Below, one piece after another: positions 34,433 to 46,265 of a stretch of 64,000 nucleotides of DNA. A model generated the notes under the pieces. It worked only from the letters and a program-made list of their open reading frames with translations. It was not told the origin of the DNA and searched no databases. Made by a program: the position numbers and the translations under genes. Where the stretch lies: NCBI GenBank assembly GCA_034440575.1, contig JAOTOL010001644.1, forward strand, positions 2,708,501 to 2,772,500, written 5' to 3'. This stretch comes from Imbricaverruca yamaguchii (Eukaryota; Arthropoda; Thecostraca; Neoverrucidae). Each line of letters opens with the position of its first letter. Position 1 is the first letter of the stretch.

Positions 34433-37040
34433 ATGGGGTGCGTCACTGGGAATATCAGGCAATTGAACTGACCGATCATCGGTCATTGTTTATTGGTGCA
34501 TCTTGGCTGGTCGAAAGTCACGCAAAGCAGCCGTCAGTGCTGATACACGTAGCACGCCGTTTGGCAGCAGGTACGGTCAAGGTGGAAGTGATCGTAGCAC
34601 AGCCGGGGATAGAGCTCTGTCAAAATGACGCAGGTTCGAAAAGTTCGAAGTTCAGTTTGATCCAGACATTCTGATGTACTTTATGGCTAATCATGAAGTA
34701 CGAACACCCATAGCCGAAGTATTATCAGTATAAGAGGTGTGCCAGGTTGCTGGACCAGGAGTGCGCCAGCATCACACCTGGACCTGCACCAGGGTTCTGG
34801 GGCAGCGAAGGGAAGTGATAAAAACCATTTCGGATGCGATACATTCACCAAGTTGCATAATTACTCAAAGGAAATATAGTGTATCCATCCCTGGGCTTCA
34901 ACTCGAAACTACAGAATACAAATCATACTTCACCCTTTTACCACCTAAGAGGAAGACGAGTGCCGGCTGCAGTGCATGAATATAGCATTAGCTGCCCGCG
35001 CACAGGAAGTTAGCCCAAAACCCATCGCGTGGAGCAAGGAATGAAGGAAGTTCAGGGACTTCTGGGACGAGGGGATCAATGTAAATGTAGCAGAGTCACT
35101 TCAAACCGAACTACCAGAGACAACGTCTGCGGGTCGCGATAAATAAATACCACTTGTTTATTATCGATCATGTGTGCTTGCGGACACAAAGCGTAAGCCA
35201 GCATCACTATGTCGGTCCAAATGTGCCGATCTAAATTGGCTAGCCTAAATTCAACTGAGTTGAAACGGTGTTGCACGAAACTGAAAAAGCTAGCATCTGT
35301 GATAATGCGATCGTTCGTGCAATCGGAATACGCAACTTGCATGTTCTTTGACGTGTTGGAGGTGCTTGACGGCAAGGGCTGCATATCGTTGCGAGCCATC
35401 TCACGAGCTCGATTGTCACCAGATGTGAAGAAATCCATTAAGAACTTTCACTTGTTTGGGCGAGAAGCTTTGTCAATACAATTGTGCAATATCTGGAGCG
35501 CTTTTATTTGTCAGATTGCTGTGCTTGAGAGCTGTGAATGCTATCCCTGTGGGCCGCATGTTACAGAAACTGGAGGTTCGGTTAATTCGCATAGTAGTGC
35601 AAACGAATCCTCGTGCCGGAAGCGTCGTAAACACCCATTACCCTCGCATGTGCCGTCATTTGCAATGGCAACAGCAGACATGGGAACACCCAGAGGAGAA
35701 GGATTTCAATCCTCCACACGTGCATTGCATCTCAATACGTCTCAGTGTTACTTCCATGTGTGAGTAATGAAACTAGTATCCAGCGATAAAGCGGCCACTT
35801 ATGCACGGACCGGGGATGAGCGGTTTGATACGGTATGAAGCTAGCAGCTACAAAATGCGCTTTGTGTATGCTATACGCTAAATACTAATATTTGAAAGTT
35901 GATTTTTTAGTTGCGCTCACGAACAACCAAGCAAGTGTCGGTGACCTACGTTATCGATGCATAGCTCCGTGCCTCTTGAACCACATTCCCATTCAATGCA
36001 TTTTAGCTCAATGTTGGTGCGGGGCGGAGAGGGGATTCCACCCTCCCCGAGATCTCAAAACCGTCGCGTTGAATGCTTCAGCAAGATGGCGCAGGCAGAT
36101 CGTTGTGACAAAATCGATGCGTCTGTGTTTTGGAAGACGATAAGTGATGTGGGCGAATTTAAAAGCGTATAATTTGTGGAAGTTCGGATATTCTTCTCTC
36201 ATTTATAATTGTCCTACATTTCATTCAAATTTTAGGTCACGATTGCATGAATTACTTTCAAGGATCCATTGTATTATCTACAAATTCAAAATACGTACTT
36301 TAGTATCACAGCATAGTTGTGAGCCACAAAATAGCCGTATCTGCAAACCGCTTATATTTAGACAATTAGCAGTCGAATCCCCTCTTGATAACTCAACAGA
36401 AATTTCCTTGTCCGTGCTTCCGACCTTGAGCTCAAGGTCTTGACATCGTACCTCTGACAGGCGCTACTGCACCTGTTGCACAGCAACTTTTTAATGAAAT
36501 AAGTCGGTTTAATCTTTCAACTTAATTGTCGCCCGCGAATGACGTTCTCGGAAGAAGATAACAAAACGGTAACTCCGGAAGACAATAAAACAGGGAAAGG
36601 CGATATTGTCGAAACATCAGAATAAATTTCGTTCACTTTTAAAGTCCTTCATCTTCATACATTTGTAGCTTAAGGCCAACATTTACAAATAGCAACCACG
36701 GGTTGGGACATCATAAATGAGCCTTCGGGATACTACTTGCTATATGAATGTCATTTTGCTGTCATACGAACCGTTCATTTTGCCCACGATGCATATTTTA
36801 TCATCGATATAAGTGTCACAAGAAATCGAGGTGCATGTGAGAGTAATAAAATTGGGGACATTTGTTGCACATTTCGCCTCCCGCTGAAATCTCGAACGAA
36901 ACGTCTAAGTGTCGGTTGCTGATGTGAACATGTCTACCATAACGATTTGTCTTCGATGGTGCAGGCAGGCACGAAATGTACGAAGAAGCAGATGGGTAGC
37001 AATGTATCAGTCAATGCCTTTCTGGGTTCGGTGTGCCGAC
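34433..37040. other. Unannotated; holds one 184-codon frame of unknown status
   Basis: The longest non-repetitive frame of the window is 35,209-35,763, plus (start MSVQMCRSKL). It is cysteine-rich near the start, has no signal peptide or membrane segment and matches no family I recognise. Overlapping frames of 103 (plus) and 120 (minus) codons make coding status ambiguous, and no splice sites or promoter were identified. The rest of the stretch is AT-rich and featureless. Confidence 0.3.
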
Positions 37041-37116
37041 ATATAGTGCTATGGATGAAACCATCTCCCGTCTTAGCTATATAGTGCTATGGATGAAACC
37101 ATCTCCCGTCTTAGCT
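37041..37116 (+). repeat. Perfect 38-bp tandem duplication
   Basis: 37,041-37,078 and 37,079-37,116 are identical (each begins atatagtgctatggatgaaa and ends gtcttagct). The perfect match implies recent duplication. Confidence 0.95.
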
Positions 37117-37419
37117 TACCTACCTAGAATCCCCATTGATCACCATTATGCGTTATCAATTCAGTTTATTAAATGCATGCTTTGCTTATGGAACAAATCA
37201 ATTCTACTCAAGCACTATTTTTACTGACAGCAACAGACATGTCCGGAGTTCCACCTCTCCCATAAAAGAACCTTAGAGCCTCAAGGTAAGATGAATACTT
37301 AATGTCATTGCTTGGAATATTTAAAGTGCCAATAAAATATCATTTTGGTTACGGGCGAGGACGAAGTTCAGCCGATCTTGTGCAGTGTGACGTCCATCTG
37401 ACCGTCCCCACCCAGCGTG

Positions 37420-38585
37420 ATCCCGCACAGAACAGCACAGTCCGGCCCGACCTGGCCCAGCACAGCACAGCACAGTCCGGCCCGACCTGGTCCAGCACAG
37501 CACAGCACAGTCCGGCCCGACCTGGCCCAGCACAGCACAGTACAGTCCGGCCCGACCTGGTCCAGCACAGCACAGCACAGTCGGGCCCGACCAGGTCCAG
37601 CACAGCACAGCACAGGCGGGCCCGACCTGGCCCAGCACAGCACAGCACAGTCCGGCCCGACCTGGCCCAGCACAGCACAGTACAGTCCGGCCCGACCTGG
37701 TCCAGCACAGCACAGCACAGTCGGGCCCGACCCGGCCCAGCACAGCACAGTACAGTCGGGCCCGACCCGGCCCAGCACAGCACAGCACAGTCGGGCCCGA
37801 CCCGGCCCAGCACAGCACAGTACAGTCGGGCCCGACCCGGCCCAGCACAGCACAGCACAGTCGGGCCCGACCCGGCCCAGCACAGCACAGCCGGGTCCGG
37901 CCCGACCTGGTCCAGCACAGCACAGCACAGTCGGGCCCGACCCGGCCCAGCACAGCACAGTACAGTCGGGCCCGACCTGGCCCAGCACAGCACAGCACAG
38001 TCGGGCCCGACATGGTCCAGCATAGCACAGTACAGTCGGGCCCGACCCGGCCCAGCACAGCACAGCACAGTCGGGCCCGACACGGTCCAGCCCAGCACAG
38101 CACAGCACAGTCGGGCCCGACCCGGCCCAGCACAGCACAGCCGGGTCCGGCCCGACCTGGTCCAGCACAGCACAGCACAGTCGGGCCCGACCCGGCCCAG
38201 CACAGCACAGCACAGTCGGGCCCGACCCGGCCCAGCACAGCACAGTACAGTCCGGCCCGACCTGGCCCAGCACAGCACAGTACAGTCGGGCCCGACCCGG
38301 CCCAGCACAGCACAGCACAGTGCGGCCCGACCCGGCCCAGCACAGCACAGCACAGTCGGGCCCGACATGGTCCAGCATAGCACAGCCGGGTCCGACCCGG
38401 TCCAGCATAGCACGGCCCAGCACAGCCCGGCCCAGCATAGCCCGGCCCGACCCGACCCAACCCAGCACAGCCATGCCCAGCACAGCCCGGCCCAGCACAG
38501 TCCGGCCAGCACAGCCCGGCCCGACCCGACCCAACCCAGCACAGCCCGGCCCAGCACAGCCCGGCTCAGCACAGCCTGACCTGGC
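37420..38585 (+). repeat. 35-bp satellite with a TCGGGCCCGA palindrome
   Basis: About 33 units with a 35-bp period alternate cagcacagcacagcacag with either tccggcccgacctgg or tcgggcccgacccgg. The second form contains the perfect palindrome tcgggcccga. The last 200 bp (from about 38,390) degrade into shorter cagcccggccca units. Frames up to 450 codons on both strands are repeat artefacts. Confidence 0.95.
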
Positions 38586-40789
38586 CGTCAGACCTTCGAA
38601 ACTTTTCTGGCGCTTTAGATAGAGCGCTTCATTTCCTAATTCCTGCACTGCAATTAAACCTAGCTTTATCATTTGGAAGTTTAAGCGACTGAAACTGGCA
38701 GTTTCAGTTTTAAGCAGCATTTTGAAGGAACATTTTTAATCAACAATTTTAATTAGCAATTTCAGATATTTTCCAAATAAAAGTTCCGTCACAGCTTTCT
38801 TTTGAAGTGCGATCGCTTGTTTCTTTCAAGCAAAGGTTTGTGATGGAGCTTAATGGCTGGCGGTCCAGTCAGCTCTGACTCGGGAGCGGCCAGCAAGGCA
38901 CCGGCTCGGCGGATATGACGTAATGTCGCAGGACCTGCGCGCCCTGAGGTGGGCTGGCCGCCAGGACATCGTCCATCCGATGGGAGAGCATCGAGCTGAA
39001 CGGCGATGGTCGTATGCGGTGAACGGTTGCATGCGGCGTAACCGGAAAGACTAGGGAAGACACCGAAGCACAACGTGGAACCTATCGTAATTCGGCAGTT
39101 CGGCACGATGCACTTGAGCTTGGGATCCGTTCACAATATTCGTCAGATCGGTTAGCCAGGATTGCTGCACATTCCGGCTGAGATGCTTTTTTTTCAACAG
39201 CCGTAAGCCTGAAATTGCAGGCAATATTTCCGCAGTCTAGCTCCTCTGCCCAATATAGAGAACACATCAACAGTTTGAGTGCACTGTGCTGAATTTCCGA
39301 CACGAGTTTCGCTTACTTCGGAACTTGGTGCTCTTTGACGAAAGTTGAACGCAATAAGACACATGTCTTCACCAGCTGCCAAGAGAGCGTGGCTGTGGTC
39401 GGTCAACAAGTTTCCTGTTGAGGTATGGTGCCCAAGCCTGTATCTGGACCATGAAAGAACCATACCATGTATCTTGCCCCCACTCATCCCTGATGGTGAT
39501 ATGAGAAGTAGAGAAGTAATGGGGACTTGCTTTGTAAATTTCGTCTTCGGCAGGAGCTTGAAACTGTGTACCTGAAGCGCCATGTATGTGGGGTAGAGAA
39601 AGGGGTTTGGGGAGGTTCTTCCGCCCACTCACACTTGTGGTGGAGAGGGAGAACATTAGTAACTTACCCTCTCACTTCTTTCGTTGCTCCAAAATAAAAC
39701 AAAACAAAATAGCCTTGTCTGCACGATCAGAAATAAATTTAAATGGCGTGAAACTCCTTTCTAATTTGGTAGAAACTCCTTACTAAGTATTAACACTAGC
39801 TGGTTATCTACATGCGGCACTTGGCAGAAGTAAGATCAAATTCAACTTGAACGCCTAATGGCTTAGCATAGAAAATAGAAAAGGCGGTAAAATTGAAAGT
39901 GCTGAAACTCGTGTCTCACCCTTAGCAATGTCGAATGAGGTTATTGTCTCCCGAAACAGTGCGCGAGAGTCCCGAAATTGGTACCGGCACCCAAATTTGT
40001 GATTTCATTATGTGAAAATAGTTAGCATCTGCCTGTTGGTTAGTTACTTGTTAGGGCCTTAGGGTGCCCTGAGCTTGGTGTGACTTATATGCATAATGCC
40101 GCACATCTAAGCTCCGGAATCCGCCGCGAACCAACATAATAGCGCCGATCTCCAACAATAAGACATTCCATGTCCGCTGGTTGATGCCGCGGAATGGGGC
40201 ACTGCAACACTGCTCGATACTTCTGCACATCGGAGCCGGATGAGGTGGTGCGCCATGCACGAGGAATTGTGAACGCCGATTTTCGATTTCGTCACCAGTA
40301 TTGCATCCAGAATTGGCGGATGCCGTCAATTGTGGCGAACGTTAACGCTGGTCATCTCCTCCCGAAAGGCCGGCGTTGCCAGGCTGCACAGAGGTCTGTG
40401 CCGATCCAAAACTCTCCAATGATCACCGGCAAGAGACGGCGTAAGCCCACGGTGTAGGACTGTCAGGGTGGCGAGCTACCGTGTGCCGTGCCGGGCGCCG
40501 TGCATTGCCGCAGGGCGACGATGTGAGGGCAGCAGCACACTGGCTAGTCACCCGGCACACTGGCCGCCGCGCACCGTGGCGCAGTCGGGGCAGCGCGCGG
40601 CGCCGACGCGTGCTGCGCGGAGGCGCCGCTCTCCGACAATGCGTCAGGTATGTCGACAATGCGGCGGGTCACGGCCCACTATGCGGCGCGCCGCTCAGTG
40701 TCGGCGAGGGCGACGGATCGCCTCCCGTCGCTGCCACCAGACAGGCAGACGCGCCCCAGTCAGGAGAATGCCATTGGTCATGGCACGTG
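38586..40789. other. Unannotated; right end CpG-rich
   Basis: No gene was recognised. 40,460-40,780 is strongly CpG-rich and runs directly into the next minisatellite. The 144-codon minus frame at 39,194-39,628 has no known motif. Confidence 0.4.
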
Positions 40790-42115
40790 GATGGCCGGGG
40801 AACAGCGGGCAGTCGATTGGCAGGCCAGGGGAGGACAGCGGGCAGTCGATGTGGCAGGCCAAGGGAGGACAGCGGGCAATCGATGTGGCAGGCCAGGGGA
40901 GGACAGCGGTCAGTTGATGTGGCAGGCCAGGGGAGGACAGCGGGCAATCGATGTGGCAGGCCAAGGGAGGACAGCGGGCAATCGATGTGGCAGGCCGAGG
41001 GAGGACAGCGGGCAGTCGGTGTGGCAGGCCAGGGGAGGACAGCGGGCAATCGATGTGGCAGGCCAAGGGAGGACAGCGGTCATCTGATGTGGCAGGCCAG
41101 GGGAGGACAGCAGTCATGTGATGTGGCAGGCCAGAGGACAGCGGTCAGCCGATGTGGCAGGCTAGGAGGAAGCGGGCAGTCCATGTGGCAGGCCAGGGGA
41201 GGACAGCGGGCAATCGATGTGGCAGGCCAAGGGAGACAGCGGTCAGTTGATGTGGCAGGCCAGGAGAGGAAGGTGGGGACAGGCCAGGGGAGGACAGGCA
41301 GGTGGCAGCGGCGTATGTGGCAGGCCAGGGGAGGACAGCGGTCAGTTGATGTGGCAGGCCAGGGGGGCAATCGATGTCCCAGACAGCGGGGATGTGGGGC
41401 GGGAGGACAGCAGTCATGTGATGTGGCAGGCCAGAGGACAGCTGGCAGTCGATGTGGCAGGCCAAGGGAGGACAGCGGTCAGTCCATGTGGCAGGCCAAG
41501 GGAGGATAGCGGTCAGCCGATGTGGGAGGCCAGGGGAGGACAGCGGGCAGCCGATGTGGCAGGCCAGGAGAGGACAGCGGTCAGCCAATGTTGGAGGCCA
41601 GGAGAGGACAGCGGTCAGCCGATGTAGCAGGCTAGGGGAGGACAGCGGTCAGTTGATGTGGCAGGCCAGGAGAGGACAGCAGTCATGTGATGTAGCAGGC
41701 CAGAAGACAGCGGTCAGCCGATGTGGCAGGCTAGGGGAGGACAGCGGGCAGTCCATGTGGCAGGCCAGGGGAGGACAGCGGGCAATCGATGTGGCAGGCC
41801 AAGGGAGGACAGCGGTCAGTTGATGTGGCAGGCCAGGAGAGGACAGCAGTCATGTGATGTGGCAGGCCAGGGGAGGACAGCGGGCAGTCGATGTGGCAGG
41901 CCAGGGGAGGACAGCGGGCAGTCCATGTGGCAGGCCAGGGGAGGACAGCGGGCAATCGATGTGGCAGGCCAAGGGAGGACAGCGGTCAGTTGATGTGGCA
42001 GGCCAGGGAGGACAGCGGTCAGCCGATGTGGCAGGCTAGGGGAGGACAGCGGTCAGTTGATGTGGCAGGTCAGGGGAGGACAGCGGTCAGCCGATGTGGC
42101 AGGCCAGGAAATTGA
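40790..42115 (+). repeat. 34-bp minisatellite (gatgtggcaggccagggga)
   Basis: About 38 units of roughly 34 bp: gatgtggcaggccagggga followed by ggacagcgggcagtc, or the cggtcagttg, gcaatc and agtcatgt variants. Variant strings recur as short blocks (for example agtcatgtgatgtggcagg at about 41,110, 41,412, 41,685 and 41,850), indicating block amplification. Frames up to 342 codons are repeat artefacts. Confidence 0.95.
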
Positions 42116-42194
42116 CAGCGGGTAGCCGGGTGTTCGATGTGAGCCTGTTGGACGGTGGCAGAAGACCTCCAGAGATTGTGCTTGGCTGTAGCAG

Positions 42195-42500
42195 CTCAAT
42201 CGCACGACACAATACGACACAATCGATCGCACGACACAATACGACACGGTCTATCGTCGACACAATACGACACGATACGATCGCACGATGCAATACATGA
42301 TACGATCGCACGACACAATATGACACGATACGATCGCTCGGTACAATACGACACGATACGATCGCACGGTACAATACGACACGATACGATCGCATGGCAC
42401 AATACGACACGATATGATCCCACGGTACAGTATGACACGAAACGATCGCACGACACAATAACACAGGATGCAATCGCACCACAAAATACGACGCGATACG
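42195..42500 (+). repeat. 28-bp minisatellite (atcgcacgacacaatacgac)
   Basis: About 11 units; atcgcacgg starts at 42,361 and the next unit at 42,389. Units contain atcgcac, cacaatacgac and acgatacg segments. It begins only about 80 bp after the 34-bp array ends. Confidence 0.92.
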
Positions 42501-43320
42501 CTTATACGACACTATTATACCCAGTTGAATATGTTTGTTATATTTACCGACACACATTGTCAACTTTTATTAATTGAATGGTGTGAGCATGCATTTGTGC
42601 ATGAACTATGAATGAGTGAAGTTGTTTATTCGTCATTCATTAATTGCTTTAGTTCGTGGTGTACTTCAACATTGGACCTATACTAATATATTAGCCTACT
42701 TATCATACCATTGTTGATGGGTATGTTTCTGCATTTATTTCTTATTTATTTGCATGACAAACAAAATAGTTCTGAGCTTGCCGTTGTGTTTTCCTAGAGC
42801 CATGATCCGAGCTAAGTAGAGCTTGGTCCCCATACCCTGAGCACAATTCGATCGTGTAATTCGACGTGAAGGCGGCATAGTTTTGGCGCCAAAAGTTTGA
42901 TGCGAATGGCAGTAGCCCGTGGTGGGACCGGGTACTCTGACACAGCTCCCCGGCGCCCGGCTGGCACGTCGCCCAACCTGATCGAGTCAGTTGTCACGTG
43001 CCGGCCGACTTCTCAGCCCGGCTTAAATACGAGCACTTATGGCGGCTCCAACCACTGTCTTGGCAGAGCAGCGAACCAAATGATGGACGGCGGCTTGCGA
43101 ATACTGATTGAAGTATCCGACTGGTTGGCAAAGGACAGACTTTCACTCATGGCGCGATCCTCAACATGGTCAGCACCACAATTTTCCGTCGACACATTAA
43201 GTGTGCGGCTAGATTTATTTTGTGCGAACTAAATCTATATCATAAGTCTGGTGCCAACGTGATTCATTTCGAAACGAATTGCCATTGTCATATCTGAGAC
43301 GACAGAGATTGAACTGGGCT
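42501..43320. other. Unannotated sequence
   Basis: No gene was recognised; frames up to 111 codons show no known motif. Confidence 0.4.
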
Positions 43321-43565
43321 GCCACGTCAGAGGCCGCTGCTGGGCGAGGCAGACACAATCTGCTGGAGGCGGAAGTAGGGACCAATGCTGGGCGGGGCAG
43401 ACACACTGCTGGGGGCGTAAATAGGGGCCACTGCTGAGTGGGGCAAACACACCCTGCTGGGGGCGTAAGTAGGGGCCACTGCTGGGCGATGCAGACACAC
43501 CCTGCTGATGATATAAGCAGAGGCCACCGCTAGGCAAGGCAGACACGCCCTGCCGGAGGTACAAG
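43321..43565 (-). repeat. 48-bp tandem repeat, about five units
   Basis: Units of 48 bp (tgctgggggcgtaagtaggg, then gccactgctgggcggggcag, then acacacc) keep minus-strand frames open, with a 16-residue repeat. Diverged at the right end. Confidence 0.88.
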
Positions 43566-44295
43566 TAGGCTGAAGAGCACGTGGTGCTGGATTATATTTG
43601 GCCCGTTCCATCTCAATGGTCCAAGAAGATTTGAAATCGTCGATCAAAAGGCCTGTCACTTGCATTATTGATGTGCTCGCGGTATGTGGCTATGACAGCT
43701 TGTTAGCGTGGTAGGAAGGTCAAAGCAGGTCGTCGCTTTTTCACAAATGCCATCATTTAGTTGATATTTAAAGTCATGCACGAATCATTACTATGATTGA
43801 ATGTAGGGGCTGACTTTGGTGGTTTTTCATACGTTCTGGGATACTTCACTTCTTGCATGGTCAATGTGCAGCAGAAAGTCAGCCAATAACTCAGGTTTGG
43901 AGTTTGATGCTGTATTAAGGATGTGACTTTATAGTATTGATGATTTTGGTGGCATTTTTCTCATGCGAGGGACGCCATCGGCAGATTAAAAAAAACTTCT
44001 TGAGGGGTGTGGGATTCACTCGAAAGCGTTCTGAAAGGGCGCCTCCTTGGCTTGGTTTAGCTTCGGTCTCATTTGGGGATCCAAATCAATGATTGGTTGC
44101 CAAATTAATAATTGGCGGATAATTATCCCTCTCCCCCCCTTGGCGTATACAAAATTGCTCTCCTGTGCTGTATGCCGCGAAAGGAAACGTGCTTTAGTGA
44201 ATGTTGGTGCTATTTTCTGCCTACCAAAATCAAATTAAGATAGAAATAAATAAAATCATACAGCACTTCAATTCCAGCTATCAGTCAAAAGCTAA
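43566..44295. other. Unannotated sequence
   Basis: No gene was recognised. If the receptor exon at 44.9-45.3 kb is functional, this would be intronic. Confidence 0.4.
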
Positions 44296-44535
44296 GATGT
44301 GAAGCTATGTGTGCATGAACTGCCACTGAGATGTGGAGCTATGTGTGCATGAACGGCCATTAAGATGTGGAGCTATGTGTGCATGAACGGCCATTGAGAT
44401 GTTGAATTATGCCTGTAAGAGCTGCCACTAAGATATAAAGCTGTGTGTGTATGAGCTGCCACTAAGATGTAAAGCTCGGTATGCCTGAGCTGCTACTAAG
44501 ATGCGAAACTCCGTGTGTACGAGGTGCCACTGGAC
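44296..44535 (+). repeat. 34-bp tandem repeat (gatgtggagctatgtgtgca)
   Basis: About seven units with a 34-bp period (atgtgtgcat at 44,341 and 44,375), the left three nearly identical and the right four diverged. Confidence 0.9.
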
Positions 44536-44689
44536 ATTTGTCATGTTACTGTCAATTGGTGGCTGCAAATACGTAGAAGTTTCGAACTTACTGCGGACAG
44601 ACTCAGCAAAGAAGCGTAAATGAAATACGAGGCTTCGCATTTATCATCCACCAGCAAACATCGTATTATCAATAGTGCCCCCCATCCTA

Positions 44690-44732
44690 CTCCACCCATA
44701 CCCCACCCTCACCCCACCCCACCCCACCCCCT
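44690..44732. repeat. (CCCCA)n tract
   Basis: A short run of ccccaccctcaccccacccc type. It is interstitial, C-rich and simple; it is not a telomere. Confidence 0.85.
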
Positions 44733-44917
44733 TCCTCGAGGGCTAAGTGTACTCGTCAGAGCCACCAGTCAGCCGGAGACCATGGGCGTCGCCCAAACCG
44801 AAGGGTCAACACTCAGCACGCAGCTGGCCAGCTGGAGTGGACTGTGCGGACAGCATTGGAGATGGCTGGCTGGGGCGGACTGTGCGGACGGGACGACTGT
44901 CGCCGACCGCCGACGGT

Positions 44918-44923
44918 ACTCAC
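44918..44923 (-). promoter_or_regulatory. Splice donor of the receptor exon
   Basis: On the minus strand the exon ends ..accatct and the intron begins gtgagtacc, a near-consensus GT donor. The cut falls after the first base of a cysteine codon (phase 1), so the next exon must begin with GC to restore the conserved extracellular-loop cysteine. This is the strongest single argument that the exon is genuine. Confidence 0.8.
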
Positions 44924-45254
44924 AGATGGTGCGGCCCAGGATCCACACCTCCGGCCGGGTGTGCACCTCCACCAGCACCTTGGGCATGCAGAGCAGCAGC
45001 ACGCCCAGGTCGGCCAGGCTGAGGTTCAGCAGGAAGAAGTTGGTGGAGTTGCGCAGCTCGCGGTTGCGCCAGATCACCAGCGGCACCAGCACGTTGCCGA
45101 CGATGCCGACGGCCAGGATCAGCGAGCAGGCGAGCGTCACCAGCACGCGCACGTAGGCCGGGAAGCGCGGCTGTTCGCCGGGCTCGGCGGCGCCGCACGC
45201 GGTCGCGTTGTACTGCGCCGCCAGGTCGGGCAGCAGAGTGACACACTCGGTCAT
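44924..45254 (-). CDS. First coding exon of an ETHR-like neuropeptide GPCR (partial)
   Basis: A class A (rhodopsin-like) G protein-coupled receptor of the plasma membrane. The exon encodes 110 residues plus one base. The chosen start, ATG at 45,252-45,254 (MTECVTLLPD), has G at position -3 and gives a short N-terminus with one glycosylation site (N16-A-T). Residues about 35-61 form TM1 with the GN motif (N54); about 71-95 form TM2 with LSLAD (D82 is the conserved 2.50 aspartate). The loop then reads VLVEVHTRPEVWILG, with the conserved W104. NSTNFFLLNLSLAD and the VLVEV..RPE.W.LG pattern most resemble ecdysis-triggering-hormone receptors, in which a C-K-A-V-P sequence would follow; the split cysteine codon at the donor agrees. 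The frame is open further upstream only because it runs into the 15-bp satellite. No later exon (DRY/ERY, TM3-7) was found in the window. Related thyrotropin-releasing-hormone or growth-hormone-secretagogue-type receptors are alternatives. Confidence 0.85.
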
Positions 45255-45418
45255 GTCGCCGGTCAGCGCCGCGAGCGTGGCACGCTGTGCCGGCACGGAC
45301 GGGCCGCCGGTCTCCCATGCGGCGGGCGCCGACCGTCGGACCGCACTGGGCCCGCCGGCCGGCCGGGTCGGCACGGCACGGCGTCGGCCGCAGCGCCGCC
45401 GCGCGGCCGACGCCGGCA
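45255..45418 (-). other. CpG-rich 5' flank of the receptor exon
   Basis: A GC-rich stretch (many cgccgg, gcggcc runs) between the receptor ATG and the 15-bp satellite. It may be 5' UTR or promoter. No TATA box or initiator is evident. It is open in the receptor frame, so an upstream start inside it or in the satellite cannot be excluded. Confidence 0.45.
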
Positions 45419-46265
45419 GGACGGTATGGCACCGGACGGTATGGCACCGGACGGTATGGCACGGGACGGTATGGCACCGGACGGTATGGCACCGGACGGT
45501 GTGGCACCGGACGGTGTGGCACCGGACGGTGTGGCACGGGACGGTATGGCACCGGACGGTATGGCACCGGACGGTATGGCACCGGACGGTATGGCACCGG
45601 ACGGTATGGCACCGGACGGTGTGGCACCGGACGGTATGGCACCGGACGGTGTGGCACCGGAGGTGTGGGACGGTATGGCAGGGACGGTATGGCACCGGAC
45701 GGTATGGCACCGGACGGTATGGCACGGGACGGTATGGCACCGGACGGTGTGGCACGGGACGGTATGGCCGGGACGTTATGGCACGGGACAGTGTGGCACG
45801 GACGGTTGGCACCGGCGGTGTGGACGGTGGCAGGGAGGTGTGGCACGGGAGATGGCACGGGACGGTGTGGCACGGACGGTATGGCATGGAACAGTATGGC
45901 ACGGTACGGTATAGCACGGAACGATGTGGCACAGGATCGTATGGCACGGGACGGTATGGCACAGGACGGAATGGAACGGGACAGCAGGGCACGGAATAGT
46001 TTGGCACGAGACGATATGGCACGAGACGGTATGGCACGGGACCATATGGCATAGGACGGTATGGCACGGGATCATATGGCACGGGGCGATATGGCATGGG
46101 ACGGTATGGCACGGGATAGTATGGCACGGGACAGTATGGCACGGTACGGTATGGCAAGGGACGGCATGGCACGGGACGGTATAGCAAGGAACGGTATGAC
46201 ACGGGACGGTATGACACGGGACGGTATGGCACGGGACGGCATGGCACGGGACGATATGGCGCGAG
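45419..46265 (+). repeat. 15-bp satellite ggacggtatggcacc, array 1
   Basis: About 55 units of ggacggtatggcacc or ggacggtatggcacg, degenerating toward the right (gaacgatatggcacg). All six frames of the unit are free of stops, producing frames up to 515 codons in which the receptor exon is fused to repeats; the fusion is not supported. The same unit forms array 2 at 50.4-51.0 kb. Confidence 0.95.

Noticed and set aside
35209..35763. 184-codon frame as a confident gene
   Set aside because: No recognisable domain, overlapping frames on both strands, no splice or promoter evidence; kept only as an unknown inside the unannotated stretch.
37302..38720. Frames up to 450 codons on both strands
   Set aside because: Generated by the 35-bp satellite; present in many frames.
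44690..44732. Interstitial telomere
   Set aside because: The CCCCA-type run is short and irregular and does not match a common animal telomere repeat (TTAGGG or TTAGG).
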